A stretch of 39,270 bases of DNA from Phytophthora sp. 'mugwort' (lineage: Eukaryota > Oomycota > Peronosporomycetes > Peronosporales > Peronosporaceae), in assembly GCA_033558025.1 (NCBI GenBank), contig JAUCEF010000087.1:1-39270 (forward strand), in the 5' to 3' direction. A program made the position numbers and the translations under genes. Shown here piece after piece: positions 1 to 7,991 of the stretch. The notes beneath the pieces are model-generated. The model ran no database searches. It was given only the letters and a program-made list of their open reading frames with translations, and was not told the DNA's origin. How positions within the stretch are numbered: the stretch's first letter is position 1; every line of letters begins with the position of its first letter.

Positions 1-45
1 TGTTCTTTCAAGAAAAATATATGTTGAAGAATTTATTATAAAATT

Positions 46-357
46 ATGCCACAATTCGATCAATTTTCATTTTTTAATCAAGTTTCTTGGTTTTTATTTT
101 TTTTTTTTAATTTTTATTTTTTTATTACTTATTTTTTTTTACCTAAAATTTGTTATAATTTAAAATTTAGAAAAAAAAAAATAATTTTTGATAATAAAAA
201 AAAAAATCAAATTAATTTTGAAAAAAATAATATTATTTATTTTTTTAATAATTCTTATAAAACTTTTTGTTTTAATTTTGAGTTATTTATAACAAAAAAA
301 TTATCTATTTATAAAAAAAATCAAAATATTAAAATACAAAAAAACTTCAATTTTTAA
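46..357 (+). CDS. atp8: ATP synthase F0 subunit 8
   Basis: Small membrane subunit of the F0 stator of mitochondrial ATP synthase. The 103-residue product opens with MPQFDQFSFFNQVSW, the hallmark of Atp8 (MPQ plus an early aromatic membrane segment). One transmembrane stretch lies at about residues 8-33, followed by a lysine- and asparagine-rich hydrophilic tail facing the matrix, as is usual in protists. The ATG begins right at the conserved MPQ, so the start is secure. The 45 bases before it include TTCTTTCAAGAAAAA, which loosely resembles the motif found before cox2. The tail is poorly conserved, so identification rests on the amino terminus. Confidence 0.88.
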   Translation: MPQFDQFSFFNQVSWFLFFFFNFYFFITYFFLPKICYNLKFRKKKIIFDNKKKNQINFEKNNIIYFFNNSYKTFCFNFELFITKKLSIYKKNQNIKIQKNFNF

Positions 358-449
358 TAAAATATTAAAACAAAAAATTAATTATATTTTAAATAAAAAA
401 TTTTTATTATTAAATAAAATTTTTATAAGAATTAATTAATTTTTTAAAT

Positions 450-522
450 AAGTGTATAGCTCAGCTGGTAGAGCACCGGACTTTTAATCTGATGGTCTTG
501 GGTTCAAATCCCAATACACTTA
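450..522 (+). tRNA. trnK: tRNA-Lys (TTT)
   Basis: Full cloverleaf of 73 nt. The acceptor stem AAGTGTA pairs with TACACTT, the D arm is GCTC/GAGC, the T arm is TTGGG-TTCAAAT-CCCAA, and the anticodon loop is CTTTTAA. The outer anticodon-stem pair is a C-A mismatch. Confidence 0.95.
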
Positions 523-524
523 TT

Positions 525-597
525 GGGGATATATTTCAACTGGTAGAAAGTATGTTTTGCAAATATAATGTTATCGGTTCGAATCCGATTATCTCCA
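525..597 (+). tRNA. trnA: tRNA-Ala (TGC)
   Basis: Cloverleaf of 73 nt with anticodon loop TTTGCAA. The acceptor stem GGGGATA/TATCTCC contains a G3-T70 wobble pair, the known identity element of alanine tRNA. It starts two bases after trnK. Confidence 0.94.
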
Positions 598-623
598 TAT
601 TTATCTTTCTTAAATATAATTTT

Positions 624-923
624 ATGCAAAAAAAAATTAAAAAAAATATTAAACAACGTAATTTATTTAAAAATTTTGAAAAAAATAGATTAACTTTAAA
701 AATTCTTTCAAAAAATTTAAATATTGAAAAAAATTTAAGATGGAAATTACAACAAAAGTGGTTTTTTTTCCATCAAAATTCATCAATTACTAGAATTAAA
801 AATGTGTGTGTTTTAACTGGACGTTCTAAAAGTATTTATCGTTTATTTAAAATATCCAGAATCCAATTACGTAAATTAGCATCAAAAGGGTTTTTACCCG
901 GTATTTCTAAATATAGTTGGTAA
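624..923 (+). CDS. rps14: Small-subunit ribosomal protein S14
   Basis: Component of the mitoribosome small-subunit head. The 99-residue product ends in the S14 signature: CVLTGRSKSIYRLFKISR followed by RKLASKGFLPGISKYSW. The reading frame stays open upstream through the two tRNA genes. The ATG at 624 is the first codon that avoids the tRNAs and gives the usual 99-101 residue length. It is the first gene of a tight cluster, with rps8 starting 7 bases after the stop. The amino half is lysine-rich, typical of this protein. Confidence 0.95.
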   Translation: MQKKIKKNIKQRNLFKNFEKNRLTLKILSKNLNIEKNLRWKLQQKWFFFHQNSSITRIKNVCVLTGRSKSIYRLFKISRIQLRKLASKGFLPGISKYSW

Positions 924-930
924 TTTAATT

Positions 931-1311
931 ATGATTATAACAGATACTCTTTCCAATTTATTTTCAAAAATAAAAAATGGTTATTTAGTAAAAAAATCAA
1001 AAATAGTACAACAAAAATCAAAACAAAGTATAAATATTTTAAATATCTTAATTAAAGAAGGTTTTATAAAAAGTTATAAGATAAATTCCAAAAATCAATT
1101 AGAGATTTATTTAAAATATAGAAAAAATAAAGCAGTTATTACTGAAATAAAACGTTTATCAAAACCGGGAAAACGTTTATATATTGCTAATAAGGATTTA
1201 TATAAAAAAAAAACAGGATTTTATATTCTTTCAACATCTATTGGTATTTTAACAGATTTACAAGCTAAAAAATTAAATGTTGGTGGTGAATTGATTTGTA
1301 AAATTATTTAA
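931..1311 (+). CDS. rps8: Small-subunit ribosomal protein S8
   Basis: Binds SSU rRNA in the central domain. The 126-residue product matches the family in length and shows both domains: the amino part DTLSNLFSKIKNGYL with IKEGFIKSY, and the carboxy part RLSKPGKRLYI, GFYILSTSIGILTDLQA and GGELICKI. The bacterial S8 equivalents of these are KPGxRxY and STxxGxxTDxxA. It sits between rps14 and rpl6 with gaps of 7 and 6 bases, the ancestral bacterial spc-operon order. Confidence 0.96.
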   Translation: MIITDTLSNLFSKIKNGYLVKKSKIVQQKSKQSINILNILIKEGFIKSYKINSKNQLEIYLKYRKNKAVITEIKRLSKPGKRLYIANKDLYKKKTGFYILSTSIGILTDLQAKKLNVGGELICKII

Positions 1312-1317
1312 AAAATT

Positions 1318-1923
1318 ATGATAAAAATAATAAAAAAAAATGTTAAATTAAAAAATAAAAATTTTTTTAAAAGTTCTTTAGGAAATATTAATTTATTTTT
1401 TATTGATAAAACTTTTATTTTTCCAACAGATTTAAAAATTTATAGTAATAATAAAATAATTTTTTTTGAAACATCTTTAGGTTTATTATCTTTAACAATA
1501 ATTAATGATTTATATTTTTTTATAAAAAAAAATAAATTATTAATTATTGTTAATAAAAATAAAAAAAAAAAAAGTATTTTAAATTTATACAATAAATTAA
1601 TAAAAATAAAAATAAAAGGTGTTTTACAAGGTTTTAAAATTAATTTAATATTAAAAGGTATAGGTTTTAAAGCTTTTATTGAAAATAATACTTTAATTTT
1701 AAAATTAGGTTTTAGTCATAATATTAGAATTCCAATTCCATTAAATATTGAAATTATTAATCAAACAAATACTTTAATTTTTAGTAGTATCGATTATATT
1801 TTTTTACATCAATTTGTACATTATATTAAAAATCATAAAAAACCTGAACCATATAAAGGAAAAGGTTTATTATTAAAAAATGAAAAAATTTTACAAAAAG
1901 AGGGAAAAAAAAGTAAAAAATAA
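1318..1923 (+). CDS. rpl6: Large-subunit ribosomal protein L6
   Basis: L6 stabilises the GTPase-associated region of the large subunit. The product has 201 residues and position 3 in the run rps14-rps8-rpl6. The carboxy half carries the recognisable L6 core: KGVLQGFKINLILKGIGFKA, then LGFSHNIRIPIP, ending in KKPEPYKGKGLL as in bacterial L6 (R.PEPYKGKG). The amino half is poorly conserved and asparagine/lysine-rich. A downstream A-run (about 1936-1954) and AT spacer separate it from rps2. Confidence 0.93.
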   Translation: MIKIIKKNVKLKNKNFFKSSLGNINLFFIDKTFIFPTDLKIYSNNKIIFFETSLGLLSLTIINDLYFFIKKNKLLIIVNKNKKKKSILNLYNKLIKIKIKGVLQGFKINLILKGIGFKAFIENNTLILKLGFSHNIRIPIPLNIEIINQTNTLIFSSIDYIFLHQFVHYIKNHKKPEPYKGKGLLLKNEKILQKEGKKSKK

Positions 1924-1996
1924 TTAAATATGATACAAAAAAAAAAAAAAAAAACATAATAATATTTTATTAAATTTATTATTTAAATCAAAAAAT

Positions 1997-2524
1997 ATGT
2001 ATGGAGAATCTTTAATAGATACAAATAAAGAATTATTATCTTTTATATTTGGAAGTAGACATGATTATACTATAATTAATTTAAAAAATGTTTCATTTTT
2101 TTTAAAACGTATATTTAATTTAACTAAAATTATATTAAAAAAAAATGAAAAAATTTTAATAATAGGGAATGATAATGAAATTAAATTTTTATTAACTACA
2201 TCTTTTATAAAAAAAAATCCAAATATCATTTTTTTTACAAAAGAATGGGTAAATGGTTTAATTACTAATAAAATTATGAATACAACATTTAATAAGATAA
2301 TTAATTATTTATTAAAAGAAAATGAAATTAAATTAATTTTAGTTATAAAAAGTTCTGTAAAAGATACTTTTTTAAATCAAGAACTTTCTGTTTTAAAAAT
2401 TCCTACTATTTCATTAGTAAATACAAGTCAAACTATACAAAATATTAATTATCCTGTAGTAATGAATTCTAAAAATATTCAATCAATATATACTTTAATG
2501 TATTTATTACGTAAAATATTTTAA
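1997..2524 (+). CDS. rps2: Small-subunit ribosomal protein S2
   Basis: S2 binds at the head-body junction of the small subunit. The 175-residue product is short compared with bacterial S2, as in other mitochondria. Recognisable parts are IFGSRHDYTIINL near residue 17, the strand ILIIGND, FFTKEWVNGLITN (bacterial RWLGGxLTN region), then LKIPTISLVNTSQ (bacterial GIPVIAIVDTN) and YPVVMNSKNIQSIYTLMYLL (bacterial PGNDDAxRSI region). The coiled-coil insertion of bacterial S2 is missing. rps4 starts 8 bases downstream. Confidence 0.92.
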   Translation: MYGESLIDTNKELLSFIFGSRHDYTIINLKNVSFFLKRIFNLTKIILKKNEKILIIGNDNEIKFLLTTSFIKKNPNIIFFTKEWVNGLITNKIMNTTFNKIINYLLKENEIKLILVIKSSVKDTFLNQELSVLKIPTISLVNTSQTIQNINYPVVMNSKNIQSIYTLMYLLRKIF

Positions 2525-2532
2525 TAAATAAG

Positions 2533-2994
2533 ATGAATAAATTAAGACCGAGAAATAAAATATGTTTTCAAAATAATAGGAACATACATAAAAATTTAAA
2601 CTTATTAAAATTAAAATCAAAAAAATGGAATTTATTTAAAAAAAAATTAAGATATCGAAAAGAAATAAAACCTGAAAAACGTAAAAAATTTTTTCAAAAA
2701 AGATTATTTGAAAAACAACAATTTCGGAATTTTTATGGATGTATTCATGAATATCAATTAAAAAATTTATTTCAAAAATTATTAAAAAAAGATAATAAAA
2801 TAAATATCTTTAAAAAATTTGTAATTTTATTAGAAAGTCGCTTAGATATAAATCTTGTAAGATTAAAATTAGTTAAAACTATTTTTCAAGCAAAACAATT
2901 AATTAATCATAAAAAAATTAAGGTTAATAATAAAATTATAAGTAAATCTAATTTTATATTACATAAAGGTGATATTATTCATATTATTAAATAA
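2533..2994 (+). CDS. rps4: Ribosomal protein S4, amino part with S4 RNA-binding domain
   Basis: S4 nucleates small-subunit assembly. These 153 residues start LRPRNKICFQ, contain EKQQFRNFYG near residue 70 (bacterial EKQFRNIF) and end with the full S4 domain: LESRLDINLVRLK, IFQAKQLINHKKIKVN and LHKGDIIHI. Bacterial and other mitochondrial S4 proteins continue past this domain to a tail with consensus P.YL..........VP....VPYPF. Here a TAA at 2992-2994 ends the ORF before that tail, which instead appears at the end of the next ORF, starting 2 bases later. One extra A in the AAA at 2989-2991 would fuse the two. The identity of this part is secure; whether the gene is truly split is open. Confidence 0.93.
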   Translation: MNKLRPRNKICFQNNRNIHKNLNLLKLKSKKWNLFKKKLRYRKEIKPEKRKKFFQKRLFEKQQFRNFYGCIHEYQLKNLFQKLLKKDNKINIFKKFVILLESRLDINLVRLKLVKTIFQAKQLINHKKIKVNNKIISKSNFILHKGDIIHIIK

Positions 2995-2996
2995 AT

Positions 2997-3748
2997 ATGC
3001 AAAAGGATAATAAAAATTTTCAAAGAAATAAAAATTCTCAAAAAAACGAGGGTTTTCAAAAAAATAGAAATTCTCAAAAAAACGAAGGTTTTCAAAAAAA
3101 TAGAAATTTTCAAAAAAATAAAAATTCTCAAAAAAACGAAGATTTTCAAAGAACTAGAAATTTTCAAAAAAACGAAGATTTTCAAAGAACTAGAAATTTT
3201 CAAAAAAATGAAGGTTTTCAAAGAACTAGAAATTTTCAAAAAAATGAAGGTTTTCAAAAAAATAGAAATTTTCAAAAAAATGAAGGTTTTCAAAAAAATA
3301 GAAATTTTCAAAAAAATGAAGGTTTTCAAAAAATAGAAATTTTCAAAAAAATAGAAATTTTCAAAAAAATGAAGGTTTTCAAAAAAATAGAAATTTTCAA
3401 AAAAATGAAGGTTTTCAAAGAACTAGAAATTTTCAAAAAAATAATAGTTTGAAAGGAGATAAAAAATTTTATAAACAGCATTTTAATCAAGAAAAGAATA
3501 AATATTCTTCTTCTTATAAACGTTATAATAAATATCCTTATCAAAAAAATAACAAATATTCTTATAAAAATAATATTTATTATATTTTAGGTGAAAAAAA
3601 ACCATCAAAACCTTTAATAACTTCTTATTTACATAGAAATAAAAAAATAAAAACAGGTATGTTTTTTAAAGAACCTTCTTATAAAACAATTTTATATCCT
3701 TTTCATTTAAATTTAAAATTAATTAATGAATATTTGAAAAAAAAATAA
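2997..3748 (+). CDS. rps4: Repeat-rich ORF ending in an S4-type carboxy tail (rps4, second part; one frameshift)
   Basis: Seen: an ATG two bases after the first rps4 stop opens a frame of about 250 codons. The first two thirds is a hexapeptide repeat (FQKNRN / FQKNEG / FQRTRN / SQKNEG variants), rich in Asn, Gln and Lys. At 3328-3333 one repeat has six A where its siblings have seven, shifting the frame. Adjusting for that base joins it to the downstream frame. The last 45 residues include KPLITSYL, KTGMFFKEPSY and LYPFHLNLKLINEYL. Known: alphaproteobacterial S4 ends with a similar pattern, xYL...TGKYLRVP....VPYPF.....L.IE.YSR. Inferred: this is the missing end of S4, separated from the S4 domain by an expanded low-complexity linker. 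It could be translated as a separate chain or joined to the first ORF. The tail match is good but short. Confidence 0.6.
3012..3440 (+). repeat. Coding tandem repeat, 18-nt (hexapeptide) and 36-nt units
   Basis: About two dozen degenerate copies of an 18-nt unit of the type TTTTCAAAAAAATAGAAA alternate between RN-type and EG-type, giving a higher-order unit of 36 nt. Later copies (3230-3430) are nearly identical to each other, a sign of recent expansion. Each unit holds an A7 run, so length slippage shifts the reading frame. The shifted frame and the minus strand also stay open because the unit has no stop codon in those frames. Confidence 0.93.
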
Positions 3749-3769
3749 AAATTTAAACCATTTATATGG

Positions 3770-5372
3770 TTTAAGTATAAATAATAATAAAAGCATTAAG
3801 TGGATGCCTTGGCATTAATTTGATTTTTAGGACGTAAAAAATGCGAAAAGTTTTATTAAATAATATTTTATTTTGAAATAAAAATTTCCTAAAGAAAACT
3901 TTTTTTTTGTGAAAATTTTAAAAACAGTGAATTGAAATATCTAAGTAACTGTTAAAAAAATCAAACGAGATTCCGTTAGTAATGACGAGTGAAAATGGAA
4001 ATTAGGTTTATAAAAATAAAAAAATATTTGAAAAATTTTGAAAAATTTACTTAAAAAGGTGAAAGTCCTGTAGAATAATAATTGTTTTTATAATAGTAAA
4101 AAGGGTTATGTGTAAGCCTTTTTGAATATTGGGGAACCACCCTCAAAACCTTTTAAAAATTAATGATCGATAGTGGACAAGTACTGTAAAGGAAAGGTGA
4201 AAAAGAACTTTTGAGTTTGAAATAATTCTGAAACTTAATGTTAACAATCAATTGAAACTTTTTTAAAAAGTAACAGTGTACCTTTTGCATAATGGGCCAG
4301 CAAGTTTATTTTTATAGCAAGCTTAATTTAATAAAGTAGGCGTAGATAAATCAAGTTTTAAAAAGCTTTTTAGTTATATAAATAAGACCCGAAACTGAGT
4401 GATCTAACCATGAACAGATTGAAAAATAGGTAAAACTATTTGAAGGATCGAACTCACATATGTGGCAAAATATGGAGATGATTTGTGGTTAGGAGTGAAA
4501 GGCTAATCAAACTCAGAGATAGCTGGTTTTCCGCGAAATCTATTGAAGTAGAGCATTTAAAATCTTTTTTTGGGGTAGAGCACTCATTGAGCTAGGGGGT
4601 GTAAAAACTTACTGAATTCTTGGAAACTCCGAATACAAAAAAAAGTAATTTAAATAGACAGACATTAGGCGCTAAGGTCTTTTGTCAAAAGGGAAACAGC
4701 CCAGATTGATCGCTAAGGTCTCTAAATAATATTCTAAGTGAAAAAGGAAGTGAAAAAATGATTACAACCCATAGGTAGGCTTGGAAGCAGCCATCCTTTA
4801 AAGAAAGCGTAATAGCTCATTGGTCTAGTTTTTTTGCGCCTAAAATGTATCGAGACTTAAGAAATTTACCGAAGCGGCAAGTTTTATTTTTAATAAAACG
4901 GTAGCGGAACATTCTGTATGTTAATAAAGATATATTGTGAAATATGTTGAAGATATCAGAAAAGAAAATGCTGGCATTAGTAACAAAAAATAACGAATAT
5001 AAATCGTTATCACCGTAAATCCAAGGGTTTCTATGTTAAGATGTATTACATAGAGTGAAACGGCCCCTAAGAAAGATTTGACGAAAGCAGATTTTGATGG
5101 GATAATTTTTAAATTAAATTTTTTTAAAAAAGTGACAAAAATTTTTAATTTTTCAGGAAATAGCTTTTTTAATTAAAAACCGTACCCTAAACCGACACAG
5201 GTGGATAGGTCGAGTAGACTAAGGTGAATGAGAGAACTATATTGAAGGAACTCGGCAAAATGACTTTGTAACTTCGGGATAAAAAGTACCTAATTATTTT
5301 TAATAATTAGGTGTCACAAAATAGGGGGTTGCGACTGTTTAATAAAAACTTAGGACTCTGCTAAATGGTAAC

Positions 5373-5410
<38 letters not shown>

Positions 5411-5468
5411 ATTAAAAGGAAATGTTTGCGCATTAAATGGAAGTCCCAGTAAACGGCGGCCGTAACTC

Positions 5469-5525
<57 letters not shown>

Positions 5526-5961
5526 TGTAACGACATCCCCGCTGTCTCCAATATAGACTCAGTGAATTTGAATTATCCGTGAAGATGCGGATTTTCTATA
5601 GTTAGACGGAAAGACCCCGTGAACCTTTACTACATCTTTATATTGTTATTTTATCTAATATGTGTAGTATAAGTGGTAATCTTTTAAACCTTTACGCTAG
5701 TAAATTGTATAGATATTCTTGAAATACCACTCTTATTAAAATAAATAACTAATATTTTTTAAATAGACATTGTATGGTTGGTAGTTTGACTGGGGCGGTC
5801 ACCTCCTAAAGAGTAACGGAGGTGTACAAAGGTAAGCTCAAATTGGATAATATTATCAATTGTAGAGCATAATGGTAAAAGCTTGCTTGACTGTAAGATA
5901 GACATATCAAACAGGGACGAAAGTCGGTCATAGTGATCCGATAATTCTTTGTGGAAAGATT

Positions 5962-6004
<43 letters not shown>

Positions 6005-6082
6005 GACTCCTAAGAGCTCCTATCGACGGAGTCGTTTGGCACCTCGATGTCGACTCATCACATCCTGGAGCTGAAGAAGGTT

Positions 6083-6122
<40 letters not shown>

Positions 6123-6420
6123 TTGGGTTTAGAACGTCGTGAGACAGTTTGGTTCCTATCTTCTATAGATATTTTGAAAAATGCAAGAATCTAACTCTAG
6201 TACGAGAGGACCGAGAAGGGTAAATCTCTGGTGTATCGGTTGTTGAGAGGCATAGCCGAGTAGCTAAATTTATTTTGGATAATTACTGAAAGCATCTAAG
6301 TAAGAAACCATTCTTAAAAATTTTTCATATAAAAACTGTAAAAGATGATTACATTAATAGGTTTTAAGTATAAGTATTGTAAAATATTTAGCTTAAAAAT
6401 ACTAAAAGTTTTAAAAATTA
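3770..6420 (+). rRNA. rnl: Large-subunit ribosomal RNA
   Basis: Bacterial-like 23S rRNA of about 2.65 kb, apparently in one uninterrupted piece. Landmarks: the 5' domain AGTGGATGCCTTGGC near 3800, the central GAGATAGCTGG near 4515, the peptidyl-transferase strands GTAACTCTGACGGTCCTAAGG at 5462 and GGGATAACAGGCTGATG near 5988, and the sarcin-ricin loop AGTACGAGAGGA near 6199. A GAAAGCATCTAAGTAAGAAACC segment near 6288 marks the 3' domain. Both ends are estimated by comparison with the E. coli molecule and may be off by 20-30 bases. No intron or fragmentation was seen. Confidence 0.95.
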
Positions 6421-6432
6421 AAATATAATTAT

Positions 6433-6504
6433 TTCTTTGTAGCTCAACGGTAGAGCAAATGGCTGTTAACCATTAGGTTGTAGGTTCAAATCCTATCAAA
6501 GAAG
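6433..6504 (+). tRNA. trnN: tRNA-Asn (GTT)
   Basis: 72-nt cloverleaf. Acceptor stem TTCTTTG/CAAAGAA, anticodon stem AATGG/CCATT with loop CTGTTAA, T arm GTAGG-TTCAAAT-CCTAT. First of five tRNAs between LSU rRNA and rpl14. Confidence 0.95.
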
Positions 6505-6516
6505 TTTTATATTTTA

Positions 6517-6605
6517 GGTCGAATAGCCAAGTCAGGTTTAAGGCAGTAGTTTGCTAAACTATCAGTTAATTTATTAACTCGTGGGTTCAAATCCCACTTC
6601 GACTT
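6517..6605 (+). tRNA. trnS: tRNA-Ser (GCT)
   Basis: 89-nt class II tRNA with a long variable arm (CAGTTAATTTATTAACTC region). Anticodon loop TTGCTAA, T arm GTGGG-TTCAAAT-CCCAC, acceptor GGTCGAA/TTCGACT with a terminal G-T pair. No Ser(TGA) tRNA was found in the window. Confidence 0.94.
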
Positions 6606-6629
6606 ATTTTATTAATAAAGTATTAATAA

Positions 6630-6701
6630 GATGATGTAGTTTAATGGTAGAGCGTGGGAATCATAATCCTAATGTTGTAGGTTCAAATCCTACCATCATT
6701 A
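6630..6701 (+). tRNA. tRNA with CAT anticodon (Met, initiator Met or Ile-CAU)
   Basis: 72-nt cloverleaf with anticodon loop ATCATAA, acceptor GATGATG/CATCATT and T arm GTAGG-TTCAAAT-CCTAC. The first acceptor pair is a weak G-T, which fits an initiator tRNA, but the anticodon stem lacks the three consecutive G-C pairs of bacterial initiators. ATA codons are frequent in this genome and need an Ile tRNA with a modified CAU anticodon, so that identity is also possible. Base sequence alone cannot decide. Confidence 0.85.
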
Positions 6702-6713
6702 ATTATCTTTAAA

Positions 6714-6788
6714 CGGAAGGTAGCATAGTCTGGCTAATGCGTCTGTTTTGGGAACAGAAGATCAAAGGTTCAAATCCTTTTCTTCCGA
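6714..6788 (+). tRNA. trnP: tRNA-Pro (TGG)
   Basis: 75-nt cloverleaf. Acceptor CGGAAGG/TCTTCCG, anticodon stem TCTGT/ACAGA with loop TTTGGGA, T arm AAAGG-TTCAAAT-CCTTT. The 3' end and following bases (CTTCC then GGAAG) can form a small competing hairpin. Confidence 0.94.
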
Positions 6789-6806
6789 AAAAGGAAGAAA
6801 ATATAA

Positions 6807-6878
6807 GATGAGATAGAGTAATAGGTAACTTATCAGGCTCATAATCTGAAGATGTAGGTTCAAATCCTACTCTCATCA
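6807..6878 (+). tRNA. trnM: tRNA-Met (CAT), probably elongator
   Basis: 72-nt cloverleaf with a fully Watson-Crick acceptor GATGAGA/TCTCATC, anticodon loop CTCATAA and T arm GTAGG-TTCAAAT-CCTAC. The perfect first acceptor pair argues against an initiator role. Ile(CAU) remains possible. Confidence 0.88.
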
Positions 6879-6900
6879 TTTTAAAATTAATATATAATTT

Positions 6901-7272
6901 ATGATTCAAATTCAAACTAAATTAAAAGTAAATGATAATAGTGGTATTAAAATAGGACAATGTATAAAAATTTATAAAAAAAAAATTGGAAAAATTGGGG
7001 ATACAATTTTAATTTCTGCTAAAAAATTACGTTTAAATCAAAAAAAAAAAATTAAAATAATTAAAGGAGATTTATTTAAAGCTTTAATTATACATACAAC
7101 ATATCAAAAAAAAAGTACAATAGGTAATATAATAAAATTTGATAAAAATTGTATAATTATTTTAAATAATCAAAATAAACCCCTAGGAACACGTATATTT
7201 GGTCCGATTACTTCTGAATTTCGGAAGAAAAAAAATTTCAAAATATTAGCATTAGCTTCAAATATTTTATAA
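6901..7272 (+). CDS. rpl14: Large-subunit ribosomal protein L14
   Basis: L14 lies at the subunit interface. The 123-residue product has the family length. It shows MIQIQTKLKVNDNSGIK at the amino end (bacterial MIQ..T.L.VADNSGA), KKGxIIKA-like basic strands in the middle, and NNQNKPLGTRIFGPITSEFR near the end (bacterial GTRIFGPVARELR). It is followed after 6 bases by rpl5. The ATG is the conserved MIQ start. Confidence 0.96.
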   Translation: MIQIQTKLKVNDNSGIKIGQCIKIYKKKIGKIGDTILISAKKLRLNQKKKIKIIKGDLFKALIIHTTYQKKSTIGNIIKFDKNCIIILNNQNKPLGTRIFGPITSEFRKKKNFKILALASNIL

Positions 7273-7278
7273 AAATAT

Positions 7279-7806
7279 ATGAAAAAAAATTTACAAATCC
7301 ATTATCAAAATATTACTATATACGATCTTTTAACAAAATTAAATTTTAAAAATATATTTGAAATACCTAAAATAAGTAAAATATGTTTAAATATTGGTTT
7401 TAAAAACGCTAATATTGAAAAAAAAAAATTAATTAATATAATTTTACTTTTAAAATTAATAACAAATCAAAAACCTATAATAACAAAATCAAAAAAAAAT
7501 AATATTTTTTTAAAAATCAAAAAAAATTCAATTATAGGTTGTAAAATAACTTTAAGAAAAAAAAATATTTTTAATTTTTTAGAAAAAATTTTGATTTTTC
7601 TTTTTCAAAATTTAACTAAAATAAATTTTAATTTTAAAAATCAAAATATTTTAAATTTTCAAATTCGAAATATTTTAGATTTTTTTGAATTAAAAACTGA
7701 ATTTTTAAAATTCAAAGATATACCTCCAATAGATGTTTCTATTCATACAAATGCAAAAAATCATTATGAATTATTTTTATTATTAAATTCACTATTTTTA
7801 TTATAA
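7279..7806 (+). CDS. rpl5: Large-subunit ribosomal protein L5
   Basis: L5 belongs to the central protuberance of the large subunit. The 175-residue product shows FEIPKISKICLNIG (bacterial M.VP.I.KI.LN.G) near residue 29, LLKLITNQKPIITKSKKN (bacterial LE.ITGQKPV.TKAKKS) near residue 54, and the tail DIPPIDVSIHTNAKNHYE (bacterial G.DI.IVTTAKTDEEA). It forms a pair with rpl14, in the same relative order as the bacterial spc operon but about 6 kb away from rps14. Confidence 0.95.
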   Translation: MKKNLQIHYQNITIYDLLTKLNFKNIFEIPKISKICLNIGFKNANIEKKKLINIILLLKLITNQKPIITKSKKNNIFLKIKKNSIIGCKITLRKKNIFNFLEKILIFLFQNLTKINFNFKNQNILNFQIRNILDFFELKTEFLKFKDIPPIDVSIHTNAKNHYELFLLLNSLFLL

Positions 7807-7819
7807 AAATAATTTATTA

Positions 7820-7891
7820 GCAAAAATAGCTCAATGGTAGAGTATAACCTTGCCAAGGTTAATGTTGAGGGTTCAAATCCCTTTTTTTGCT
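7820..7891 (+). tRNA. trnG: tRNA-Gly (GCC)
   Basis: 72-nt cloverleaf. Acceptor GCAAAAA/TTTTTGC, anticodon stem TAACC/GGTTA with loop TTGCCAA, T arm GAGGG-TTCAAAT-CCCTT. Confidence 0.95.
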
Positions 7892-7900
7892 TAATTCAAA

Positions 7901-7971
7901 TAAATGTACCCAAAGGCAGTATTTGGTATTTCCATTTTTTAATTAGGGAATAATATTAGTATTGACATTTA
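7901..7971 (+). other. Cloverleaf-like structured element, not a standard tRNA
   Basis: A perfect 7-bp outer stem (TAAATGT/ACATTTA) encloses three hairpins: CCAAA-GGCAGTA-TTTGG, TATTTCC/GGGAATA with a 12-nt loop, and AATA-TTAG-TATT. The 2-nt gap after the outer stem and the GG in the first loop mimic a tRNA D arm. The middle arm is too long, and the last arm lacks a TTCAAAT loop. It lies 9 bases after trnG and 20 bases before the next ORF. It may be a decayed tRNA, a processing signal or chance folding of AT-rich DNA. Confidence 0.4.
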
Positions 7972-7991
7972 TTTACTTCTTTATAAAAATT

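Noticed and set aside
2979..3544. Two minus-strand ORFs of 116 and 72 codons with FLKIS-type repeats
   Set aside because: They are the complement of the coding tandem repeat. The unit has no stop in that frame, so an open frame arises automatically.
6709..6915. Minus-strand ORF of 68 codons
   Set aside because: It covers tRNA-Pro and tRNA-Met in antisense; its protein matches the usual antisense tRNA pattern.
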